Shown: positions 19,866 to 30,154 of the stretch, one piece after another | How positions within the stretch are numbered: position 1 is the first letter of the stretch | Layout of the letters: every line of letters starts with the position of its first letter | NCBI GenBank assembly: GCA_025766275.1 | Contig: JAFKAC010000103.1 | Span: 62,001-126,000 of the forward strand | DNA length: 64,000 nucleotides | Direction of reading: 5' to 3' | Source of the DNA: Lactarius indigo | Lineage: Eukaryota > Basidiomycota > Agaricomycetes > Russulales > Russulaceae | The notes under the pieces: model-generated | Told to the model about the DNA's origin: nothing | Database searches by the model: none | Seen by the model: only the letters and a program-made list of their open reading frames with translations | Translations under genes and position numbers: made by a program

Positions 19866-20625
19866 GACCTTTGCTCAAGTCGAGCGATCGTCCCTACCAT
19901 GATGTAACAACATCACAAAATTTGAGATGGGCATCAAGTGATGGTGGATTTATTCCGCTAGAGGCCCAAGCAGCGGTTGCGTCCGCGCATACCACGTTCA
20001 GCCTTGGGGCGCATGCCCAACAAATTTTTGGAATGCCCCTCAGGGGCAATGAAACATTTTGGTTTCGTTCTTTCTCATATCATCTAGTTTACTTTGATTT
20101 GCAGATTCGGAAAGCTGTGTATGGCAGCTATGATGTGCCTATGATACAGATATGATTTAACTCTCTCGAATGTTCTCGCGCTTACATGATTGTATTTTTG
20201 TAGCCTCAAATGAGAGGCAAGCGTGACAGTCTCGTGGTCCGGTGTCGTCCCCAAATTACTGTACAAATGCCCGAAGGTCCGTGCATGTTTCCGATGAGCC
20301 TTACAAAACACTCCAAAAGGTTATTGAAATTTGGTTCTATACTACTGTACTTGTACCTATAACTACTCTTGAGATTGGGCTCCAATTGAATGTAACCGTG
20401 TCTTTTGCAACTCGAAAAATCCCCATGCCAACTCACATCTAACTTCTCCTGCAAACGTCCTCTCGTACTACTTCGGTCACCGGCACGTGACCATTTCTCT
20501 ACTCCAGCGCCACCTATAACCTCACCATCAAGTTGGGTTTCTGGCCCCAGGTTGGTGGATCTGACCAACCTGGAGCCAGTCCTTTGATGCCTTCCTTCCC
20601 AGATTTTGCAATAGTCATCAGCACA
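19866..20625. other. No gene recognised
   Basis: AT-rich spacer between gypsy1 and the hAT-like element. Small ORFs here lack any domain I recognise. Confidence 0.5.
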
Positions 20626-20633
20626 GCTGAAGC

Positions 20634-21577
20634 CAAGGGGGTCGCGGAAGTGTAGTTAGATATAGGGGGTACAAAAATCTCATAAGGCCGATGGGGAAAG
20701 GGGGGTAGGTATTTACATAAGCGAGCGCCTATCCAAATATGGTATTACATTCTCGCACCTACTAAATACAGCAATCAGCTTGGTAATTCACTGCTACCTT
20801 TTGCTGTCCGGCCCCAACTCTCCCAGCCCGTCCTCAGGCTCTCCATCTTCAGTGCGATCTGGAGTCTTGCCTCATTTTGACTCTCTCTTCTCTCCACCCC
20901 CATCAACTACTCCTTTTCTCTCTCACAGACAATAGTAGACTTTTTCCTTTAGATTTCGGACTTTTGAGTGCAGTGAGCCTAATCTCTTGTGTTCCCCAAC
21001 ATGCCCCAATTGCACGCAGCCTTAGAGATTCGAACCCAACACGTTCCCAACTCTGGCGGTTACCTCTGTGAGTTTTCGCACCATGCAGAAGCGTGCGCGA
21101 TTATTTGCGATCACCCTCATTCCATGGGCTCTGTAGCCCACCATTTCCGTTCCTGACCTCTCTGCACTTGCATGCGGCCCTAGCCCTTGTACAATGAGGC
21201 ATACATGATCTCTGTGGGTCCATATACGACAGATCGTGCCCCGCGGAAGCCCGCACAACACCTGGCAATGCTTCAGACACCACCAAATCTTCCACGTGTT
21301 GCAAGACCATTTCCTCTTCAAACAATCTCTTTCATGGTCTGTTAACTGTCCCATTTACCGATTCCATCACCACTTAATGCACTCTTCTCACCCATGCAGT
21401 CATGAGTACTAGTATGAATAGATTAATGTATAAATTGTTCTTCACATTCGCTAGATTTGGCTAGAGTAGAGTTAGCGCCCTATAGGCGCTGGTAAATAAA
21501 AATCTGCTAAGGGTCCGCTATACCCCCCCTATCCCCCTAACCGGGGTATGGGCGCTTAAAATCCCGCGACCCCCTTG
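20634..21577. mobile_element. Non-autonomous hAT-like element, 944 bp
   Basis: The ends are perfect 14-bp inverted repeats, CAAGGGGGTCGCGG and its complement. They are flanked by an exact 8-bp duplication GCTGAAGC (20626-20633 and 21578-21585). An 8-bp TSD with CA...TG ends is typical of hAT transposons. No transposase ORF is present, so it would need to move in trans. Subterminal GGGGG-rich blocks near both ends (TATAGGGGGTA and GGGGGATAGGGGGG on the inner strand) could be transposase sites. Confidence 0.85.
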
Positions 21578-21585
21578 GCTGAAGC

Positions 21586-22189
21586 CCCAACTTTTGAGCC
21601 CAGCCCAGCCCAGCCTTGCACATCACAAAGTCCAAGTGTGAGTGTGGAAGTTCAAGCTTTCAAATGCGAGCATGGAAATCCAATTTTTGTGTTTATTTTT
21701 TGGGTTTTTTTTATCTGCCTGTTTTATCTGCCTGTTTTATAGCTTGTTTCAACTTTCACCTTAAAGGCTTGAGTCATTTCCTTTGTTGAAAGCCAGCCAC
21801 CGCATTTTTGCTTAGTCAAAGGCTCCTTCCTTTTTTGTTGGAAGCCAGCCACCCTGAAGACATAGCGGGTTTTTGCTTAGTCACTACAGTATTGGTCAGC
21901 AGCTGACAAACAATATTTCCTTTTCGAGGACTGAGGTGTTTTACTATAGTAGATGTCGCGCTTGTGCGCTTACATCTGAACTCCATGGCCGACTGACTGA
22001 TCACGCCTCTCGTCATCTGTCCGGGGACTTGTCGAACTTCTGGACTCAGGCTAGAACGAAAAATGTGGCCATTGGCATAGTAGCGGTTCCCAGCTCGTCG
22101 GGGTGGTGTTTACAGAGCTGAAATTGTCTGTCCTGAGGACGACAGGCTTTCATGAACCTCGAAACATGTCCCACGACCTAGTGATCACA
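21586..22189. other. Repeat-rich spacer
   Basis: Contains CCCAGCC repeats, a degenerate stretch like the 8660 minisatellite, a 40-bp duplicated block with GGAAGCCAGCCACC (near 21788 and 21840), and a stretch at about 21954-22012 that recurs near 29246-29305 (GTCGCGCTTGT, GACTGACTGATC). No gene is evident. Confidence 0.45.
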
Positions 22190-22310
22190 TGCTCGTAGAA
22201 GAAGAGAGCGGAAAATCCGACGTACTCGATGGCACGCTCTTGGATGGACTTTGCGGGATTGTCAGTGATTCTTGGCGTGGAGGTAATCGCGACTGCCAGC
22301 AACAGCAACG
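22190..22310 (-). pseudogene. Fragment of a RhoGAP-gene 3' end
   Basis: About 120 bp follow the last coding part of the RhoGAP paralogues at 31.8 kb and 35.6 kb (GAGCGTGC, GAGTACGTCGGAT, GCGGGATTGTCAG). The rest of the gene is absent here. A small duplicated remnant. Confidence 0.65.
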
Positions 22311-22696
22311 GATGCAGGGGGAACAGGCACAACCACCGCCGTATTCGGCACAGTCCCCACCGCCTGGATTTCTCTCGTCTCGGGTATGACCTATTGCTGC
22401 GTATTCGTCTCCACTCCTTCCAGTTGTAATCACGGTAGCGAGAAAGAGAAATCGTATTAGTAAGCGATGATTGGCATGGCTTTGTAATACGTATCCAGAA
22501 GAGGAAATGAGTAGTTACTCTTATCTCCTAACCACCAGCTAACTCACGCTTCCCCATTACACAGACTAATTGCTGCGCTAAATTATGGGTCCCGTCCTTT
22601 AACTGAAGGACAGGACATCATCTCAGTCGCGCATACCTCTTACGACAATACGAAAAATAATCGTCACTTGTTTTCAATCCCCACTATCGTCACAGT

Positions 22697-23248
22697 ATGG
22701 CAGATCTGGAGACGAACAGCGGTGCACAGTCGCGTCAGTTCCCGACCATGATAACGCTGAGCGAGCCTTTAGTCGGTACAAATTGGGTCGTTTGGTGTGA
22801 AGCTATGAGATGCGTCTTGCGTCTCGGCGGTGTTGAAGAACACGCTTGTGGAAAAACCAAGCGTCCCAAGAATGCCCAGGACGCGGAGAAATGGGACCAC
22901 GAGGACTTGTTCACACAACTGGTCATAATGAGCAACATCTCGGACAGCGAGATGATCCACGTTGCCCGATGCGAAACTGCAGAGGCCATGTGGCTCAGCC
23001 TTGAGGCTGAACACGACCCAGAGTCGATTGTGCATCGCTGGTCGATCGCCGCTGTAGGTCGAAGTCTTTTGCACACTAGCGTCGAGGACGGCGCAGATTT
23101 CAGGGAACATTTCCTTAAACTCAAGGTCTATTGGGAGCATTTTAATTCAATAGCGGGCGACAATCTCCAAATCTCGGACGCTTTTTCAAAATCATCGTTG
23201 CAATGTCGCTCCCGCGATCTTGGGATACGTTCACCGAGCCCTATGCAT
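22697..23248 (+). pseudogene. Copia-type gag, left part, interrupted by a transposon
   Basis: ATG 22697 opens a copia Gag: LSEPLVGTNWVVWCEAMR, then DLFTQLVIMSNIS, AMWLSLEAEHDP and DFREHFLKLKVYW. Near 23183 the frame slips by one base; in the new frame the typical KIIVAMSLPRSWDTFTEPY follows. At 23248 the gene is cut by a 2.4-kb element and resumes at 25635. No protease or pol is attached, so only a 5' relic is left. Confidence 0.8.
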
Positions 23249-23590
23249 CAGGAAAAATGGTATCCTAGAATTTTTTAAAAAATTTAACAAATTTCAGAAA
23301 AATGGTAATATATGTTAAGAAATAAGCTGTTTTTCCGATTTTCCAAAATTGTTAAGATAGGTGAGATAAAAACCTCCCTCCAAATTTCCAGTTAGATTTG
23401 GTAAAATCTTACCAAATATCCGAATAAATGGACATATCTCAGCATATATTGGGTGAATATGTCCAAAATTGCATCACAAACAGCAGAGTATTTTAGTTGC
23501 AAACAAGGGCACTCAGTTATAGTTGCATCAAAAAAACAATAATATATTGTAACTAATAAGAGTACATGAAACTACAATTGATACAGGGTA
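23249..23590 (+). repeat. Left terminal inverted repeat of the long-TIR element
   Basis: Pairs with 25295-25628 in inverted orientation, with substitutions and small gaps. Confidence 0.7.
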
Positions 23591-23619
23591 AGTGAGGGCA
23601 GTGACATGGTCATGGCAAT

Positions 23620-24560
23620 GGCCGATGTGTGGCGGGGTGGCAGTGGGACAGGTAGCGGCAGTGTCATGGATTGCCATAGGCCTGCAGGTTCAATATAAGA
23701 AAAAAAACGAAACCAAAAAATCAAATAAAAAAAAAAACTTATCTAAATATTGAGCCAAGTGTGTGGCGGCGACATTGCCACGACCGGCGTGGTGGTAAGC
23801 GAGGGAGACAGTGGTCCTGCACGAGTTCAACATTAAAAGAAAAAAAAAAAAGAAAAAAAGAAAAACTTATCTAGATTTGTGGAGCCGAGGTAGGAGGGCG
23901 TGGGGTCACGACAGGGCTTGCACGTAGCAAGTCGGCACTGTGGTGGGGGTCTTGCGTCCATGTTGGGAATGTCGCCGTGGACCGGCGTGGTGGAAAGGCG
24001 AAGTCGTTGAGGCACGGCGGTTGGAGGGGACGGCGTGGTGCCGTTGTCCTGTCTTGCATGTGGCGAGGCGGTGGCGAGGACCTGCGAGGTGAGGTGCGAG
24101 GTGCATTGCATGCGCTGGAGAAGCAAGATGAGAAAAAGAAAAAGAAAAAGAGAGAAAAAAAAAACATATCTTGTCTGCTGGGCCGAAGCCCAGCTCGTCG
24201 TCAGCCGCCTCTTCGTGATGAGTGTGGTGAGGAACGGCGGCGGCGGGCGTTGGGGCTGAGGAAAGGAGGTGGCGGCTTGCATAGCCGGCGCTCGCCGCAG
24301 ACGAGCGAGGTGTGGGCGTCGTCCTTGCGTACAGCGGGTGTGGTGGTAGATCCTTGAGTGGCCCGTTAAAAGAAAACAAAAAAAAAAAAAACGTACCGTC
24401 GGCTGCATCTTGCGTTGGCCGTGGGAGTGGAGGCCACGCTGGCCGGGCTGAGATGGTGGTGGTGTGGGCGGGTGCAGTGGCCTGGATATCAGCGTGATGA
24501 GAGACGAGAAAAAAAAAAGACTTACCGTATCCAAGATGTAGGAGGGAGGTGACGTGGCGA
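23620..24560 (-). repeat. GC-rich blocks with donor-like poly-T borders
   Basis: On the minus strand, blocks of roughly 110-210 bp rich in CCACC, CGTGG and GCC alternate with tracts that begin like splice donors: GGTAAGTC then T10, CGGTACG then T13, AAGATATG then T10, TAGATAAG then T-rich (twice). The long proline-rich ORFs across this stretch are low-complexity and not convincing genes. Confidence 0.5.
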
Positions 24561-24942
24561 CTGGGCGTGGCGACTTAGAAAAAAATCGTCAAGCGGAGGC
24601 TTAATCTGTGGCGTGAACGCGTGAACACCCACTCACTCCATTTCCTCTCAACGCTCCCCCACCTGGGGTTTTTTTTTCTTCTCTTCCCACCACGCACGCG
24701 GGCCACCTCCACAGCCTACGCCAGAGGAAAGACGCGGTTGGGGAAGAGCCGGACTTCGGCTCAATGCATAAGTTTTTTTTTTTTCTTTTTTTTCTTTTTT
24801 TCTTTCATTCTTTTTTTCCGTTTGCAGGACCCCCCGTGCACATGAACCACCACGGCCGTGGCCATACCGGCCTCATCGCTACCCCCGACGCGGCACGCCA
24901 TGCCCCGACCGCCAACCCGCCACCACGCCGCCCCAACCTGGC

Positions 24943-25290
24943 GTCCAAGACCCCGCCACCCCCAACTTAACACCACGCCGCCCCGTTATATCACGCAAGA
25001 CCCCGCTGCCGTCGCCGCCGACCTGCCACGCTACGCCAATGCGGCGTGCAAGACCCCGCCACCACCGACCCGCCGCGCCACCCCAGTACGCCCACCACCA
25101 CCTGCGCCACGCCGCCCCAACACGCCACGCAAGACCCCACCGCGCGGCCTCAAGACCCCGCCACCGCCGACCCGCCACGCGGCTTCAAGACCCCGGCGCC
25201 ACCGCTGCCCCAGCACGCGGCTTCAAGACTCCGCCACTACCGGCATACCCCCACACCACCCCGACACGCCACGCAAGACCCCCACTGCCA
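24943..25290 (+). repeat. Degenerate GC-rich minisatellite
   Basis: Many variants of CAAGACCCCGCCACC and CACGCCGCCCC follow each other on the plus strand. A poly-T tract that ends TTTGCAG precedes the block near 24773-24828. Confidence 0.7.
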
Positions 25291-25294
25291 TGTT

Positions 25295-25628
25295 TCCTTA
25301 ATACATTAATTAAACTGTAGTTACATGTACTCTTCTCAGTCAAATATATTATTGTTTTTTGAATGGAGCTACAGTTCACTAAGTTGCACTGAAGTGCTTT
25401 GCTGGATGTGATGTAAATTTGGACACATTCAGTCAAAACATACTGAACATGTGTTCATTTATGCAGATATTTGGTAATATTTCCCAAAATATAACTAGAT
25501 ATTAGAGGGGAGGTCTTTATCTTGCCAATTTTTCACAACTTTTGAAAAATCATAGCAATTATTCATATATTACCATTTTTCTAAAAGTTTTAAAAATTTT
25601 TAAAAATTCTAGGATACCGTTTTTCCTG
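25295..25628 (-). repeat. Right terminal inverted repeat of the long-TIR element
   Basis: Inverted partner of 23249-23590. Confidence 0.7.
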
Positions 25629-25634
25629 ATGCAT

Positions 25635-25806
25635 CTTGAGTTTTTTGGCATCGGCGATGGAGCCGGTGCAAATTACCCAAGGAAACGTATGGAGTCGCAT
25701 CAGTTCATAAGTGCTATCATCAGGGAGGAATATTTTACACGCGAGGCTCGTGCCCTGAGAGCTGAGAGTGCGAGACAAACTCCCACTTCCAGACGCAGGT
25801 TAGTGT
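25635..25806 (+). pseudogene. Copia-type gag, right part
   Basis: After the inserted element the gag similarity resumes with PRKRMESHQFISAIIREEY and then ARALRAESARQT before the frame ends at 25806. It is the continuation of 22697-23248. Confidence 0.65.
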
Positions 25807-26339
25807 AACACTGGCGTGAGGCCAATGCCACTCGGAACAGGCCAAGGCTGAGTTAAGACTTTGATATATTCCTCAAGCAGTGGGAATCGCGGGTACAGAA
25901 GCGTGAACAAGAGGAGAGGGAGATAAGATAAGGAAAGGGAAAAGGAGAGTGTGAACGACCATCGGTTGGGGTCGCTCTATTTAACTGGTCTCCCTGAACC
26001 CGAGCCTCTGGAACGTGTCTGAAACATTCCAGAGTGTTAACGTGTGCGAAAGTAGAAGCTTGATGATCGGCGTGATCGGAGCGTGTTTGGGTAAGGTATA
26101 CTTACAGTTAGCTAATCGGATGGCAGCAGCGACGGAAGTGGGTTCGGGTATGTATCGCAAGCGACGAAGGCGTGACCACAACACTTAAAACTGTATGTAC
26201 TTGGGTTGGCGCCGATGCGGGGAGATTTGGTCACGCTGGGAAGGATTGTAGGATAGGTGTCCTCACTGGTCTCGTAACCAGCTACTGTACTCGTATTGTA
26301 CTTCCACACGATGCTGTACTACCACTGTAGTATTAGTCT

Positions 26340-28503
26340 CTACTCCGCGGCAATTCCCGATTTATTTACCAAATCATCGACAAATTCGTGCCAGCGCTTC
26401 TCCCACAGCGACACCGCCCTTGCCTTCTCTTCCGTTCCCAGTGTTGAAAACTAGAACAGACGTCATTATAATCCAACTGAACTGAGAGCTCCGCCGACAC
26501 GGTACCTCTATGCTATCCAGCGCTATCTGCTTGAGCGTTATCAATCCCGTCGTCTCACTCGAGACGAACACTTGGTAAAAGTCGTATGACAGCCCCATCG
26601 CACCAAACACGGACGGGTCATCTGAGTTTAGCGTCACCGGCACACCCTGGTTAATCATGACTGGTAGTGGGTGCATCGGCATCGAAGATGTAAGTCGCTA
26701 AAAGACCGTGTCAGTTCAGTGTTCATGTCCAACATCGCGATTGGTAAAACACACCAAAATCTCGTTTCTAATCGAAGTAGCGCTAAATGAACAGGTAGGA
26801 CAACCGATTAAAAGAAACTGTACGCACGAAATGGGGCACACTTCCAGCGCGATCCCTCTCTCCCGACACAGCTGCATCAACTTTGGGTGTTTCACGATCG
26901 AAAAGCTTCCAAGGATTCACCCTTTAGCCGAAGAAAGTATAGACACGATTCGCTTACCCATGACCGATGCGCTTCGTCCCGAGAAGCAAGGCGTCGTACA
27001 AGTTATTGTCGGCTTTCCCGCCATCGGAAAGCGTTTCCCCTGCGTGGAGAATGAGCGGCAGGTCCAGCCCAAGATCCTTGACACGTTGTTTAAACGCCAG
27101 AAGCGGCTCGATGTAGTCGATCAGTGGCCTCGCTTCGTTTTCGTCTCCAACGATATCGAACCCGGCGATCAGGTCGGGGAATTCTTGCTTCAATGCGATA
27201 CAGTCATCCAGGTACCACTCTATCTCTTCAGGGGAGAGAATGCGGACAGTGGTATAGATCAACTATGATCAAAAACGGATTTAGTGCCACGTGCGGTGAT
27301 ATATTCTGGTAGATTCTCCCACCTTGGCACCGACGAATACTTCCTCGCGGCCTTGCTCCTTGAGCATCGCCCTCACCTCGCTGATCGCTCGCCCAAAATC
27401 TAACAGCCATTCGCGATGGGGCACCGTTTCGTTGCCATCAGCGTCGAACATGTACCTTCGGTGGTTATGACGCTTCTGATAGTAACATGGCCGAGAAAAA
27501 GTACGGACTTGTTGAAGAAGTTTATACGGGGCTCCATGTAGGATATCCCGTCCGCAATTGACTCTGTAAGAAACCGACGAAGAAACTGCCGAAAGATAGG
27601 ACGATACAAAGTCAAGCCCTGTCAAACGCATACAGTCAAAACGGTCGAACGAGGTACAAGGATATATGCCAAAAGTCACAGCTGTAACTCTGAAGGTACT
27701 CAGAAACTTCTGCCATATCTGACGCGTCCTTTGAGTTCAGACAAACGAGCGGAAAAAAATCAGGTATTTTGGTCTCAGACCTTGGTGACGGTATTGTGCG
27801 TGCCGTATGCTTCAGCCGGGTTGATCACCATCGCGCCCAAAACCCATTTATCGAAGCCATCAGGCCCGCCGAGGGAAAAAGACTCTCTGGCCTGGTGTAG
27901 AGGAATCCAGCTACCGGCCGGATAGTCGAGGTCGGTGACGCTAGCGCTCTGAGACAGTTGAGCCTCCTTGAAGGCTCTGAACTCTGGCACGGCCGTCGTA
28001 GCGTTGGTGGCCGTAATTACGCCAGAGGCGCGGACGTGCATGAACGGTTCTTTAAGTGCAAGCTCTAGAAGGTATCCCTTATCCACCGTTGCGTCTATAT
28101 GAGCGTGGAGGAGAGCTCCCTTGGGCATCTTCGCTCTCGTGAATCAGAGGTGGGCAAGTTCGTTAGCAGAAGGAACGTCATCATGCCTTGGAGATGATCT
28201 GGAAGATTTTCGTCTGATCGATGATGCGTTTCGCTGCGGGCGAATAAGTAGCGCGCATATATCTAAGCATGAGCACATACACGTCAAGAATTCCATGCCA
28301 GGGAACAGATGCGGGAATTCATCGTGCTCGACTCTCCAGATAGAAGCCGCCTCCTCCGCACGGATGTGTCTGACTATCTTGTCTGCTGCCAGCTCATTTT
28401 CGGTCAACGACTGCAGCGAGTTATTCTCCCGACGTAAAGACCTGTCTTCCTGTATGAGCGCAGCTCGTCTTGAGAAGTAATCTTGGGTAGCATCATCACC
28501 CAT
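26340..28503 (-). CDS. ADGF/ADA2-type adenosine deaminase, 11 exons, 532 aa
   Basis: Predicted zinc hydrolase that deaminates adenosine to inosine. Model on the minus strand: 28503-28281, 28233-28187, 28128-27781, 27718-27680, 27618-27509, 27455-27323, 27262-26958, 26905-26828, 26767-26755, 26697-26506, 26450-26340; all phases agree. Signatures: an N-terminal arm as in ADGF proteins; MPKGALLHAHIDATVD with the HxH metal ligands; YMEPRINFF; HREWLL; GFDIVGDE; LILHAGET (third metal His); GIALEVCPIS; and LNSDDPSVFG with the metal Asp. No signal peptide is visible, unlike animal secreted ADA2. Two oddities: the ninth exon is only 13 nt, and the intron before MPKGALL has a GC donor (AAG|GCATGA). The gene looks intact. 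ATG 28503 is the first Met of the frame. Confidence 0.9.
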
Positions 28504-29497
28504 GCCTGAAGCTCTTGACTCGAAAAGTCCGACAAGTCCCGTTTGGCTGATTAGATTAAACACGTGACATGAGAGATTAAAGGTGCGTCACGGCATCGAG
28601 GCAGTTTGCCACTTTCACTCTCCCCCTTCATCTCAAGTTCCCAACAAATCTCGAAATGCTTGGAAAACTTATGCACCTCGGCTTCGATGCCCTCCTCATC
28701 AGCGCTTTTCTCGCCGGCGTCAAGCGCACCACTGGCTTAACGTGCGTGTGTTCCCTAAGTTCTTGCGCCTGAGCCGAGGGTGACAACCATTCGTTGTTGA
28801 CGACGTGCTGGTGTGGATCTCATATAGGCCTGCGCTTTCCCAGGTACCAAATAAGGACGTCCGTCGTGAGTGCCCGCTTACTCACCATCTCTCCCGACTG
28901 CAACCACTCATCATGTCGTTCATAGAGCTGCTTCGCTCGTATCTCGAGCTCGGTACACTCTTTATTCACTCTTCTCGCGGTTTTTGCTCTGTACTGAGGC
29001 GTACGCCCTCACGACAGGCGAGTATGTGTTTGATTTTGCCGTAGTGGTCTTTGGGGTGCGTATTTTTTCCGCTCGTTGGTCCTGCGGGCGGTTGCCTCGT
29101 GGGCTTCGTGTGTGCGCCCACGTTATTGATTTGTTGTACTACAGAGGTCGAACTCTTTTGAGCGGAGACGCTAGGCGGTTGCGTGACGTCGCGACACGTA
29201 CGCACACGCGCAAGTAACTGCCGCCTCTTTGCATTGTCTTATGTACGTGTCGCGCTTGTACGCTTATATGCCACCCTCATGGCTAACTGACTGATCGCGC
29301 CTCACGGACGATAATCCTGCTCGCACGTACACAGATATTTATGTAGCTTTCAGACGCGCCTTTCCCTTGCTCGGTTCTACTTTCATGTGCTGTTCGTGGA
29401 AAGAAATCCACTCTCGGACTCTTCGCTTAAATTTGCTCGGGTAGCTTTTTTGAGGAAGATATTATTCTTTTGGACAAATGGTAGGAGAGAGGGACGA
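28504..29497. other. Intergenic region with repeat fragments
   Basis: No gene is supported. About 29246-29305 repeats a segment found near 21954-22012. The stretch 28980-29215 is rich in CG and ACGT steps and may be an old LTR piece, which I cannot confirm. Confidence 0.45.
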
Positions 29498-30020
29498 TCA
29501 ACCGAGGAAGTTGAACACGAAAAAGTGCAGCACGACAGAGCCTACGACAAAATCGGCGAAGGCCCTGCAGGATATGTAAGAGACAACGGCATGAGTGCTC
29601 CCAGTGAATATACGCACCTCTCGGGTGACACATCTTTGAACAAAGCACGATTCACTGAATTCACTTGGGAGCGCAGCGACGCAGTGAGCACGAATTGACC
29701 GACGGTGCTCGCGAACCTGTCCGCAGCATTCAGTATTTTTTGTTACGCGCAAAGGAGTCGCAAATATCGTACCCCGCGAGGAATGCATTGAAGGGGAAGC
29801 TTGTGACGAGTACGCAGTATACGAACTGGATGACCCCGGAGAGGATGAGGAAGATGAGAAAGGAGTCGATGAATTTCAGGCGGGAGGGTGTCGTGTCGTG
29901 GTACGCGCTCCAGAGGGACTGTAGGGCGACCGAAGACTGTGAGGACGGGGCGGGTTTGGTGGACGAAGGAGTGTGTTTAGCGGCGGCAGCAGTGCTCGAC
30001 GATGACTTGGGTCCAGCCAT
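29498..30020 (-). CDS. OST2: OST2/DAD1, oligosaccharyltransferase subunit
   Basis: Small membrane subunit of the ER oligosaccharyltransferase that N-glycosylates nascent proteins. Exons on the minus strand are 30020-29773, 29716-29618 and 29564-29498; together 414 nt, 137 aa plus stop. A Ser/Ala/Lys-rich N-terminus is followed by LWSAYHDTTPSRLKFID, a hydrophobic helix with GVIQFVYCVL, the family motif FPFNAFLAG, then FASTVGQFVLTASLRSQ and the C-terminal helix AFADFVVGSVVLHFFVFNFLG, whose ending is typical of the DAD family. Introns of 56 and 53 nt have GT/AG borders. Length and motifs match the family and no damage is seen. It lies head to head with the mitoribosomal gene 134 bp away. Confidence 0.95.
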
Positions 30021-30154
30021 TTTGGTAGGTTTACTGTAACGATCACGACGTGTCGTGTCCACCGAGCTGAAGAGCGGTGTCCTGGGTCCTGTTCCGGACC
30101 CCCGGGCCCTCTGCTTGTCCAACGACTTTCGCTCACTTGTCCTCTTGTCGCGTC
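30021..30154. promoter_or_regulatory. Shared promoter region of OST2 and the mitoribosomal protein gene
   Basis: Only 134 bp separate the two divergent ATG codons. The stretch contains no obvious TATA box. A bidirectional promoter for two housekeeping genes is the simplest reading. Confidence 0.6.

Larger units (their letters stand above)
23249..25628. mobile_element. Long-TIR DNA element inserted in the copia gag relic
   Basis: The ends CAGGAAAAATGG... and ...CCGTTTTTCCTG are inverted. The inverted similarity continues inward for roughly 340 bp on each side (shared GGTATCCTAG, AAAAATGGTAATATATG, ACCAAATATC, CAATAATATATT, GAGTACATG, AACTACA). ATGCAT flanks both ends (23243-23248 and 25629-25634) and may be the target duplication, though ATGCAT is its own complement. 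No transposase is recognised. The core is made of GC-rich blocks separated by poly-T tracts. Superfamily unknown; CA/TG ends would suit hAT or KDZ types, but the TSD does not settle it. Confidence 0.75.

Noticed and set aside
21025..21060. tRNA-like B box (GGGTTCGAATC on the minus strand)
   Set aside because: The stem around the loop pairs poorly and no acceptor stem or anticodon arm could be found; more likely chance.
23833..24534. Proline-rich minus-strand ORF of 233 codons
   Set aside because: Spans poly-T tracts and GC-rich repeats, has alternative long ORFs in other frames and no domain.
24858..25301. Proline-rich plus-strand ORF of 147 codons
   Set aside because: Product of the CCCCGCC minisatellite, open in all three frames.
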